Source: Klebsormidium nitens (Eukaryota; Streptophyta; Klebsormidiophyceae; Klebsormidiales; Klebsormidiaceae). From it: a stretch of 64,000 nucleotides of DNA. Where the stretch lies: positions 1 through 64,000 of the forward strand of contig DF237325.1 of NCBI GenBank assembly GCA_000708835.1, written 5' to 3'. Below the pieces are notes generated by a model. The model had not been told where the DNA came from. It saw nothing but the letters and a program-made list of their open reading frames with translations, and made no database searches. Of the stretch, positions 48,696 through 59,340 are shown one piece after another; within the stretch, counting starts at the first letter, position 1; the number at the start of each line of letters is the position of its first letter. The position numbers were made by a program, and so were the translations under genes.

Positions 48696-51600
48696 ATGTC
48701 TTCCTCTTACGCTGCTTCTCTTCGCAGTGTGCAAGCCTTTGACTTTTCGAGGGGCGCTTCCGTCAGCAGATCAGAGCAGCTCAGGAATGGGGCCGCCAGG
48801 ATTCAAGTACTGCAACAAAGACATGGCTTTTGCAGGGGCAACTTCGGAGCTCTACTCCCCGGGGGCAGCTTTCAGGCAGGCAGCATTGGTCAACAGCAGT
48901 TTGTCTGTCCTCAGCTAGAGAAGCTGCAGCGTCGCAAGCAACCTGGCAGAAGGAGACAGCCAGTAAGGCACAAAGCAGTGGCAAAGGAAGGAGCCTCCTC
49001 CCCGCCGTACAATGTGGTCATCACAGGCTCGTCAAAAGGTGAGCGCTTTGACCCCGCTTTGCACAGACTTAGGTTGCGCACCGCACTGCACATGCAGCAA
49101 GTGGTGCATAAAATTTACGGTGACATAACATGCAGAGAGACATTGTAGCATATTGTACACTGGATGCGTTCAGCAGATTTTCATGTGGAGCGCTGCACAA
49201 ATGGGCTTCTCGTGCAATCAGCCATGGGACATAGACTCCCATATGATACAGCCCATTGTTTTTTCCTCTTCTTTGGGTTAGGTCCTTTGATCGGCGCACA
49301 GCGTATGTAGCTCAACTATTAATGGAATAACACTTAGGTTCTAACAGCAATCTTGACAGCTTCCCTCTCCTTCTGGAAATTGATTCTCCTCCTGACGTGT
49401 GCGCCAAATCCAGGCATCGGCCTTGCGCTCGCAAAGCAGTTCCTGGCCGCCGGCGATCGGGTCTGTTTGTGCGCTCGGGACACTTCGCAATTGGAGGCGC
49501 AGTGTAAGGAGTTTGAGAAAGAGTACCCAGGGCAAACGCTGGCGTGGGCAACGGACGTTACAAAAGCTGCGGAAGTGGCCGATCTGGCAAACTTCGCGAA
49601 ACAAGCGATGGGACACGTGGACGTGTGGATTAACAATGCGGGTGAGGCATGCAGGAGAGAGGCTATGTGCGAATAAGGCTGGGTCAGGACAGGCAAACAT
49701 GTAGAAGGGCGCTCAGAGGATAAGCGGAAGCCTCTGTTCGGCAGAAGGAGCAGTACGGCAGCTTTTTGAATAAGAGGTTTCAGAGTCAGCTCTGTCTCAG
49801 AATTTCGAGACTAGATCTTGAGCAGAAGCGCCAGCTAAAGCTGCAGTCCAGTCAAGCGTTTAGGAAGTTCAAGCCTGCGCTCTCTACGTGTTCAAAGAGG
49901 TTGAGGCCAGGAGTAGTGGCATCTTCTTCACCGAAGAGAGGGTCTTGCCTAGGCTGTGAGCCATCACCTGTCATCCAGTTCCAGCGGTCGATGTTAAGTT
50001 TGTCCGCGCAACCTTGATTGTTGCAGGGATTGACAATTCGCATTCATGATCTGATTGTTGAGCAGATCACGTAACTTGTTAAAGTCACCACGGGCAGCTT
50101 GCAAATTTTCCTCAACGCTCTTCTCTCCCCCCTGCCAGGGACAAATGCGTACACGTACAAGCCCCTGGTAGAGAACAGCGATGAGGACATTGAACAGATT
50201 GTTGCAACTAACACACTGGGAGTGATGCTGTGCTGTCGACAAGTGAGCAATCTCTCTACTCCCGGTTCTTCTGTGGTCATGCCTTGTGATGCATGTTACT
50301 CTTCATAATCTTTGGTTAAATACAGTGTCGGATCCAGATGTCAATGAGGCTGAGACCAGCCATTTGACTTTTTGGGTTCCAAGTTGCCAGCAGTCAAAGC
50401 TTCAAAGTCTATTACTGACATGGATGCATGCGAGAAAAACTGTCAATTTGTGAGCAGTCCTTGTTTTCGGCAATTTGCAGGCCATAAAGCTGATGCAAAA
50501 GCAGGGCTCCCGAGGCCACATCTTCAACATGGACGGCGCAGGCGCGGATGGAAACCCGACCCCAAGGTGAGAAGGCTGAGACTCATAAATCCCGAGATAT
50601 TCAGGTGGCCCCGTGAAACTTCTCAGCACGATCCGAGCCTGGAATCACAGTTTGAGCTTCGAGCTGATATTTCGATAGGCCATCGAACACTGTGTAGCTG
50701 GACTTCAATGTTTGTTGCAGAACAATGTCGACAAGCAGAGGTGAAAAGCAGGCACGGAAGAGGGCCTGCAAGGGATCGTCGGGCGTGCACGGGAGGATTG
50801 CTTCAATCCTTAGTTGGGAGAATGTTAACTAATTCTTCACGTATCTCCTAAGTCTTCTCAAAATCATCTTTTTAGAAAGACGTTGCTTTCACGACGGCTA
50901 CTATTTACTTCGGGGACACTCCCAGGAATCGGAGTCCTTGTCATGGATGAAGATCAGAGCTGAAAGATTATGGCTATTCGTACTTCGCAGATTCGCCGCC
51001 TATGGGGCGACCAAGCGGGGCCTGGCCCAGTTCACCAAGTCGCTGCAAGCCGAGTTGAAATTACTAGAGATCTCAAACGTCACAGTACATAATCTCTCCC
51101 CCGGGATGGTCACCACCGACCTGCTCATGGCTGGCGCCGACAGGTAAGAGAGCGCCCGGCCAGATTGTACAGAACGGCTAGGGATGATGTTCAAATGCGC
51201 TGAGTAACACGTCCCAACGGTTGACGAAAGAGTAAACCGTTTTGATGGAGAATCAGGCGATGTGCCTTCATTGGCAAACCTGGGCTGAGTACCGTACCTC
51301 TCCCGTTGCTTCGTTGAGGTTGAGATAAATCTGCCTGTAGCTGTCAATCCTTTCCTCTCTGGTCGACAAAGCTCCGCACTGACCCATTTCCGCTGGCAAT
51401 CTCTATCCATGTCTGGTTCGCCTCCTTCAACACCCGGTTTCCAGGGGAAGTGCCATCGTTGCCCGCGCTAAGTAGCCTCTCACGGCTCAAGTGTTGATAA
51501 GCTCCCTCCGCTTGTTCTAGGCAACAAGCCCGGTTCTTCATCAACGCCCTCGCGGAGCCCCCAGACGTGGTGGCCGACTTTCTGGTCCCGCGGATACGCG

Positions 51601-52180
51601 CTACAGTGGCGAACGCCGACGGCAAGAGCAAGTACATCCGCTTCCTCACGTCGCCCAAGGCGTACTCGCAAATTCTGGCGGTGAGTACAACTTGAACAGT
51701 TTTCACACCCAGTAAAACCTAAATGCGGATCTGGCGGCGAGAAGGAGTCACTCACTTACTGTTTTCCGACTACTACATTTGCAGAACTTGGCGGGGAGTG
51801 CCCGCTCTCTATTCAGGAAAGAAGGGAGGGCCCAAAGTGTTGAATCATCACAGACTAAAAGTTCCGACCGGCTTCCATGTGCTGGAACTAAGCAACCTAA
51901 CGTAATCTGACACCTTCTCGGAAGCGGTTCCGGTTGAAGCGGCTGTAAACTGCACCTTCTTTAGGATATCTGTGTCTGCTTGTTTCGTTCTTTCCGCGGA
52001 AGGGGTCAACAGCTGCCCTCATAACCTCAGCGTATCAGGCCCTGCTCCAAACAGCTTTCCTTCAAGGCGCCCAAGGCCTTTCTCTACCCCTTTGTTCCTA
52101 ATGCATTCTTCAATTTCCTGTTGCAGAGGTTGCTCTTCAAGAGTAGAAAAGACCGCTACGTGAAAGAGTCGGACAGCTGA
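48696..52180 (+). CDS. NOL: Chlorophyll b reductase, NOL type (NYC1-like SDR)
   Basis: Reduces chlorophyll b to 7-hydroxymethyl chlorophyll a with NADPH, the first step of chlorophyll b breakdown, in the plastid; in plants NOL works with NYC1. Model: 48696-49038, 49414-49641, 50139-50242, 50481-50566, 50991-51143, 51521-51680, 52127-52180, giving 375 aa with consistent phases. It is a short-chain dehydrogenase: YNVVITGSSKGIGLALAKQF (cofactor loop), VDVWINNAG (NNAG motif), GHIFNMDGAGADGNPTP, and catalytic YGATK. NOL-type features include TNAYTYKPLVENSDEDIEQI, HNLSPGMVTTDLLMAGADRQ and KYIRFLTSPKAYSQIL. No transmembrane segments are seen, which favours NOL over NYC1. The chosen start (MSSSYAASLRSVQAFDFSRG) opens a Ser/Arg/Gln-rich transit peptide; the frame stays open upstream to 48285, so an earlier start is possible. 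Confidence 0.92.
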
Positions 52181-54113
52181 CGAGCCGCTTCACTTTGAAG
52201 GAGGGGTGCCTCCAAGTGGGCATGGACCTCTGCCCAAGTATAAGCAACGCAGGCGGATGGCAGTGGGTTTTGTCAAAGTCGTCTGTGGGAGCTCACTCGA
52301 CTCGAAGCACCGAGTATCAAGTGATATTGCGTGACGAGTTGGCTATGTACACCAGTTGAGATATACAAGCCCCAAACTTGCCAAAGGGCATGTACACCCA
52401 TTTCGGAGTCGCACCCCAATGACTTTACGCGTTGCACCTTCTCACGCAGTGTTTGGAAGCCAGCGTTCGGCTTTTTGCGCTTTGATACATTTTTGAGAAG
52501 TTGCGGAATTGATTAACCAGGTATGAGTATCAGGGCCTGAAGCAACCCAACTGCCGGGGTTTCTCATGCAAGTTCTAACCAAGCCCGAGGGGTCTTTCAA
52601 GTTCAACGCATGTGCGTTCACTTCTTATTCAATGAACAAACACGTGCTTCTGCCATGTCGCCACAGGGGCGTGCACGTCATGGCTTTCGAATATACCGAC
52701 AATTGTGCACTGGGATTCGCGGATGCGCCGACGATATGCAAACGTGACTGCATGAGTCTTACAGTACATCATACATGAAATAGTCATTGAAGGCCGATCA
52801 TGGTAAATGTTCAAATTATGCAAATGGAGCATGGGAGGTCATGATTATATGAGCATCAGTCACGCGCAAGAATCAAGACCTAGATCCGGGTGCCGTAATA
52901 GGGCCAAGCGCAGTAAGCGGAATATATTGCTCACGATCGGGCTCATGATAAGTATAGCTAGCGTCATTGCTACTTTGAAGCGGCTGCCCAATCTCCCGCA
53001 AAACCGCGTCTTTGAACTTGTCCTTCACCATTTGTGACTGAAGGGTGCGCTCGACTCAGAGGGACCGGCTCGGGACCGGCGTCTAGCTCTCCTTGATTGC
53101 AATATGGATGGAACAGTTCTGGTAGTCAATGGGACCGGCCTTGACTATTGAATGATCAGGAAAACTTCTGCGAGCCTTCGGCAATCTAGCAGTCACAATG
53201 GCAGGCAAGCTTGGCTGATATTCTCCCTAAGGCTGCATCAGCGATTGAGCTTTTGCAAGGAGCTAAGGAGTCTGAGGCAGTTGAAGCTGGAGAGACCGAT
53301 CGTCGCGATGCAAGCAATCCTTCCTAAACCCCAGCTGCATAATGCACCTTTCAAGAATGTTCGTGAGTGCACACGTCACGGACCACGGTGGTATGATGCG
53401 GCGACGAAAGCTGGTACCAGTCGTAACCAGTGTGAACTGGATGTGGAAAAACACAGCATGCAAGATCGACGGTGCAAAGCCTCCTTCGCAAAAGCCAAAC
53501 GCAGAACGGAACGGCGTCGAATCGTCGAGACTCGATAGAGAGTCGAGAGGCTCAAGTAGATGCATTATGCGCCATTAATGCCTTCTCAAAGTTCTTCGAC
53601 GGCAGGCTCATGATGAGCTCTGTAGCAGGGAGAATCCCTCATGATACCGTAGCCCTAGCTGCTGGGCCACGGTCCACCACCAGCCTGGCACCAAGGCCGC
53701 CACCAAATGTCCTCATGAAGGCTGAAAGTCTAAAGACGCACCTATCTGGCTGTGCGGCGTTCCATTTTGGCACAAAGTTTCCTGCTGGGTCTGATTTAGA
53801 GTCAGACGTCAGTCAACTTTGAAGCTGCGCAAAGTTTGGGGAAGAGTGCACTTCATTACTGCACATTACTGCACATTACTGCACCCTGTACATTTGCTGA
53901 GCTGGCTTCACTGGTGCTTGATGTTCCCGGCGCTTGCCTTAACCATTGTGAACAGATTGTAGAGTGCCCTCAGAAGGACTCAAGGACTCAATGAAAGCAG
54001 CGCGCAGCAGGGTCAACTGCCGGACTCTGTCCTGTACAATGCTTTACACGTCGAAGGACCCCTCTTTCCTCATTCCTGAACCTTGAGGAGTCATTGCGGA
54101 GTTCCTACCAGCA
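52181..54113. other. Intergenic region before the macro-domain gene
   Basis: Mostly featureless. At about 53206-53330 (+) a frame after an acceptor-like CAG reads ASLADILPKAASAIELLQGA, which looks helical and coding-like, and a 116-codon frame lies at 53472-53822; neither can be joined in phase to the downstream gene with confidence. Three copies of ATTACTGCAC occur near 53855-53885. Confidence 0.35.
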
Positions 54114-57100
54114 ATGGCGTTTCTTCTTGGAAGGTGTGGTTCATTCAAGCAAGGGACTGCAGCTGTCAAAGGCGAAGAAAAGCTCACAGCCACGCCAGCG
54201 AGTGGGAGGGCGCCTGAATTCACTGCCGGAATCTCGATTGCACCCTCGGCACTGGACTCATTACAAACGGTTGACTCAACAGGGCCAGTGCCGCAGTGGC
54301 TGATCAAGTTCAATGCATTTGCTGAGGTTGCTGAAGACAAAGCTGAAAAGCTGCAGGCAATCACCGCGATGGTGCCTCCCAACCTGATTGAAAAGTTGGA
54401 CCTCATTCCTGCTGTTGGGAACGTCGTCGAGAATCTGCTTGGGAGCGCCTGGGAGATAGGCCAGTCTCTGCCCTGGGCTGGCGTCATCTTCAAGGTGATG
54501 GACAGCATACACAAGGGGGTGAAGGAAGTGCGCCTCAACAAAGCCAATTTTGCCAAGCTGCAATCCGTCATTGCGCAGATCCGCGACGTTCTGAAGGAGC
54601 CAGAGATGAGCAAGAGCCTCCAGGGGCTGCCACAGAGCGCTGACTCAGCGCTGCAGAGCTTGGTGCAGTCCCTGGTCGATGCACACGCGTTCATGGTGAA
54701 GTTCCAGGGGCAGGGCACCATCATGTACTTCCTCAGTTTGAGCGGGGGCACGCAGCGCTTTCAAGACCTGAGTGATGGGATCAAGGAAGCTTACGAGGCT
54801 CTGCGTGCCATGCTGGACCTTCACACGCACACGCTGCTGAAGGTGAGACCAGTGACCCCAACCCCTTTTTAGCCCGAGCCTCATCTTGGGCCAGGTGCTC
54901 AGATTCGTGAACTCTCGGTTCTGCACTGAGTAAGGCCATAGTTGGTCAGATTCACTTCCCCTGCTCAGACGGACATAAGTCCAAACCCAAAATTGAACGC
55001 TCCGCACCATTATTTATCCTAGGCCCCTAAACCAACCCCACCCGTCCACCAGGCAAATGACCTGAGTCCACGAAGCCATAATCCACAGCAATACAATGCA
55101 TGGAACCAACTTGGATAGGGCGTTTTGTACCACTTGCTAGTTAGCCTGGGCTTCTTCAATAGAGTTCACTAATTTGCTAGTCAGAAATCTCGTATAATCC
55201 TGCACTGAAGAGTTTTTAATGTTGTGATTGCCTTTGAGCTGAGCAAAAGTTGTGCAACAATGCTCAGCCACAAGATCTGTTGCCAAAGGGGCCACCTTGA
55301 AAGTCGAGAAGTCCACCACCAAGCCTCAGCATAAGCGTGAGCTCTTTTTGCCGAGACATAGGATTTTAAGAGAGAGCTCCTTATCTTTTGAGAGCAAGCA
55401 CTTGGACAGACATTCCTGACCCATTGCAAGCAAAAGTTGCCAGCAACAATGCTTCATGTACAAAAGTCTCCAATTAGAAATTAGTATTAGAGCCCTTCTT
55501 ATCTGCTTTGAAGACATCAAGATAGCGAAATTGCAATCGAATTCCTCATCCTTGTTGACTCCCCATTAACCGCTTGCTTACCCAATTTCTTGCCTACTTG
55601 AGGTTTCACCTCACGGAAGCCACAAGCAGGAAGCTACATTGCCTCTCCTTTCAGGGTCTTCTTGATTCTCACAAACAAGTAGAAGGTCCTGATTTGTCTC
55701 CTCTCTCACAGAACCTGCACGTGCCAGACTACAAGGAGGACCTGGAAGAGATCAAGGCACTACAGCGGCAGCTGCTTGATGACTTCCACAGCGCGTGGGG
55801 CATGGCCAAGCTGCGCTTCGAGCTGTCAGCCACGTGTCAGCTTGTATTGCAGCAGGGGGACATCAGCATGTGGTTCCTCGACAGGTGAGCTCCCCCGAGT
55901 GTGAGCTCGTGCCGCAGCAAGTGATGTCAGCACGTACGCAGTGGCCATCTGTTATTTCGTGCTGCAGCCCAGTGAACCAAGGCCCCAAGACTGTCCTATC
56001 CAATACCGTGATTGACTACCACGTGTCAGCTTGTGCCAAGCGGAGGACTTCAGCCTGTGGTTCCCCTGCAGGGACACGGACGCAATCGTGAATCCCACAA
56101 ACCAGGCCATGAAACCCGGAGGTGTCGCATGCAACGGAGTAATTCATGCTGGTGCAGGAAAGGAGCTCTGGAGGTAGGCAGCTCCTCACCGCTGTCCGAA
56201 AGCTAGTTGGGAACGTTTTGAGAGTAAGTTCTTCGTGAAGGAATATGCTTTTTGAAATCAACAATAGTCCCACTTTTGACTTGTCCTGAGGGCTCAGAGA
56301 TACTTTTCATGAAGCTGGTACAAACAGAGCGGGATAAACAGCATGGTACCAGGCGTTTTCGCGAGCACAGCTGTGCATAATGTACTCAGCCAGAAGAGAA
56401 ATGTTTAAGGAAGGTTCTTGTCAATTGCCAACATCATCTGATGTCAAACCCGCAGCAGTTGGGTTCATGTAAAGATAAGTTGTAGTTCGGTTGTTTTGCA
56501 GGTACATTGAAAACAACATCCCAGTCCGCAAAGAGCACATGTTACGATACGAGTGCTGCGACGTCGAGGCACGTTCCGAGCAGCCCGCGCCAGTGAAAGC
56601 GCCCTGCCCCAGCTGTGACAAAGTCGCGGAAAGGCGGGGGAAGCTGCAAGAGGTCCGACTGGGATTTCTGCAGGCGTGCACAACCGAGGGGTTTGGCCTC
56701 TTTGCGAGGCGCATCGTGCACACAGTGGGAAATGCCTTCAACGGCATGCGGCGGGACGAGGCGGTCTCACGGATGCGGACTGTGTACGAAAATTGTCTCA
56801 AGGAGGCAAACAAAGGAGGTAAGATTCTGTTCCCTCTCGAGACGCTTTCTATGAGATGTCGAAAACTAGAGTCGCGCGTACCCGGGGGCAAACGGTTAAG
56901 TCGATTGCCCGCATGCAGTGCACGCACCAGCTTGTACACTTCATTGTGAAAAGTTTAAGCGCCCTTCCTTAAGCGAAGCTTTCAAGTGCATTCTTCTGGG
57001 TAAGCGCGCTGCTCTAAGCCAATTCTTGGAACAGGAGGGGCAGCTTACAACCAGAAGATGCTCTCTAGTTCCTGGTATTGGTACCCGAAAGGGAGTTGCA

Positions 57101-57556
57101 CCATCGTAACAACGACAACGACGCATGTGTGCAGGTTTGATTCGCTACCTCGCGTTCCCCGCGCTTTCTTGCGGCACAATTGGACTGCCCCCAAAATACG
57201 CCGCGGAGGTAGCCATTGAAGCATGCAAGAAGGAAGCGGGCAATCTCAAAGAAATCCACTTTGTGCTGCAAGACAAGCGGGCATGGGTCGCTTGGAGCAC
57301 CGTCGCTGCTAACTACAAGCCAGGAACCGATTCCGGGGACGCATTCGGAGGCGCCATTCAGGTGAACAACTTTGGTAACCTCGCTACTAACCACAAGCCA
57401 GGAACTCATTCCACGGACGTCGACCCATTCGAAGGCACCATTCATGCGAAAAAATTTGACAACCTCCCCTAGGCTGCCGAGCAGATGGAGGTCCGCAAGA
57501 TGCGGCGGCTGGTCACGAGACGTCCGTCAAATACGGCCTGCCCCATTCCTGCATGA
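54114..57556 (+). CDS. MLKL-N-terminal-like helical domain fused to a macro domain
   Basis: Model: 54114-54842, 55712-55884, 56072-56173, 56502-56818, 57135-57361, 57473-57556; 543 aa with consistent phases. Residues about 70-300 are all-helical: LDLIPAVGNVVENLLGSAWE, LPWAGVIFKVMDSIHKGVKE, then long Leu/Gln/Lys helices. The pattern resembles the N-terminal helical-bundle adaptor domain of MLKL and related cell-death proteins. Residues about 302-500 form a macro domain: DAIVNPTNQAMKPGG, NGVIHAGAGKELW, ARRIVHTVGN and LAFPALSCGTIGLPPKYAAE. Macro domains bind ADP-ribose, and some remove it from proteins. Here the usual GGGVDGAIH is GGVACNGVIH, so the Asp used by MacroD-type hydrolases is replaced by Asn (about 322); reader function is at least as likely as hydrolase. 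An insert with CPSC (370-373) sits between macro motifs. The last intron (57362-57472) is readable in frame to a stop on its last base, giving an alternative C-terminus. Confidence 0.8.
55830..56071. repeat. Exon 2 end duplicated at the 3' end of the same intron
   Basis: CCACGTGTCAGCTTGTATTG through GGTTCCTCGACAG (55830-55884, ending at the donor) is repeated as CCACGTGTCAGCTTGTGCCA through GGTTCCCCTGCAG (56019-56071, ending at the acceptor). The shared AG falls exactly at donor and acceptor junctions. Confidence 0.92.
57302..57472. repeat. Intron 5 of the macro gene is a copy of exon 5's end
   Basis: GTCGCTGCTAACTACAAGCC onward to GGCGCCATTCAG and the GTGAACAACTTTGGTAACCT that follows is duplicated as CTCGCTACTAACCACAAGCC onward to GGCACCATTCAT and AAATTTGACAACCTCCCCTA. 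The second copy together with the start of the intron makes up the whole 111 nt intron. Confidence 0.88.
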
Positions 57557-59340
57557 CTAGCTACTAGTGTGTCTTTTGGAGCAGAGCTCGGTTGTGGAGA
57601 GAGTTGTCGTGGGTACCCTTCTGACGTTTCTGTCCAGAAGAGTCGACAGGAGGAAATGACATCTTATTGAGAATCATTATTAACGCGTTCCATGTTAGAA
57701 CATCGACAACTACGCACACAGAACCAGTCTATGAAAGGTCGGAGGCAGAACTCTTTCGATTGTACTCGATCGATCCTTTGTATACTTGTTTTTCGTCGCT
57801 TATATCCAGAGCCGTGCGTGTACGCGGCCCAATGAATGACATCCATTCTGCTTCGATAAAACCCTATCGAAGTATTAATACCTGAGTTTAAATTTGAGCG
57901 CTTACACTCAGCACATTTGTCTTCCTGAACCGCATCTGCGCTGGCTAAATGACGCGGCTCCCCTATGACTATGTGGATATACGAAGTCTTAGAGATGCAT
58001 GATCAACTGGCAAGTGTTGACTAATTACTTTTTTGTCAGACGGCCGCGCGCAGCCTGCATATTGGATGAGAACTGGTTGTATTGAATTTCTTGATTTTTA
58101 TCTAGTGCTTGACAAGTGGGCAAGCTGTCGGGTCAAAGCGCATCCTATTCCTGGGGATCGCCGTGTACGTCATCATTGCATTGCGCACATACCGTACCGG
58201 CCTATTTGTGTAAGCCATCTAGCTTTTTCAATGTTACATTTAGACGTCCATCAAACAATTTGAATGCATGCCAGGAGCTAGCCTGCCGGCCTTGGTCACT
58301 GAGGCGCACCGATAAAATAAGCGAGTCATGCCCGCGCGCCACTATGAACCAACGGATTCATGCAAACGCTGTTTTGGCAAGGTGCAGCGATGCGCGGCCG
58401 TCGAATTTATTCTCAATGAAGATGCACATGGCGATGCCCATCTGGGTGGAGTCCACACTGAGGCTCAACCAGCCAGTAAGTGGTTTAAATTTTTTTTAGA
58501 AACTGTCAAGAAATCTCCAATGCAACGGTGAGAATCCGACTGGAGCCCAGATGAGTCTTTACCCCTTTCATCAAATTTGAGAATATCTGTCACGCTTCGC
58601 CCACAAGTTAACGATGATGTGTATTCATGAGTATGATCATGGCAACGGCATGCGCCGCTTCTTGGCGTCTTGATCTATCATTGCTCTTCTCGACCGCACC
58701 GTTGGGACGCTGCCTGGCGTTGACTTCTCAGTGAATGGAGTGTGTTTACTTGCTTCCCTGGGATCAGTGCGGCGATCAATTCCTCTTCTTAAGTACAGCG
58801 GTTTTATCAGATATGACTGCTGAATAGCACGAACTTATGAGCCGATGTTGGGAAATCCTTCTCAATTATGACCAAATGATCCATGATTGGCTACGCCGAT
58901 AGCTGCCAGGCTGGCGCACGGGTCGCAGAGCGGGCAAGCTATGCTTTGTCAAGGGAGTGGGTATACTGTGACTCTACTGGTATACTCATGGTGAAAATCA
59001 AGTTTGATTTTGTTTCTTGCATGAATCTTGATGCTAAGTCCGACCACTTCAATCAGGTTCTCTGCTTCAGGTGACGAACGGAGGGCCGACAACGGGACTC
59101 TATAGGTACAGCAGGGTAGTCGAGCAATTGAGGAGAAAGGGAGATTTGTCAGGCAGTTGATCAACCTTCAAAACGCATGATACGTTTGAGCAGTGTCGAA
59201 ATATAGAGGATCAGAGCGACTAGCGACCTGACCAGCCGCTCGACTTTGCAGAACATGCTAAACCGGGTACTTTCAGAAGGGGTCGCAGTTCACTAAGTCT
59301 TGAGACCTTCAGATTGAAAAGCGGCGCACGCGCATCCGCG
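57557..59340. other. Intergenic region before the BTB gene
   Basis: No exon, repeat or RNA gene recognised. Short frames such as 58328-58531 (+) have no splice support or domain. Confidence 0.4.

Noticed and set aside
53152-53822. Possible upstream exons of the macro-domain gene
   Set aside because: One helical-looking stretch (ASLADILPKAASAIELLQGA) is suggestive, but no donor/acceptor pair joins it in phase to 54114, which already has a good ATG.
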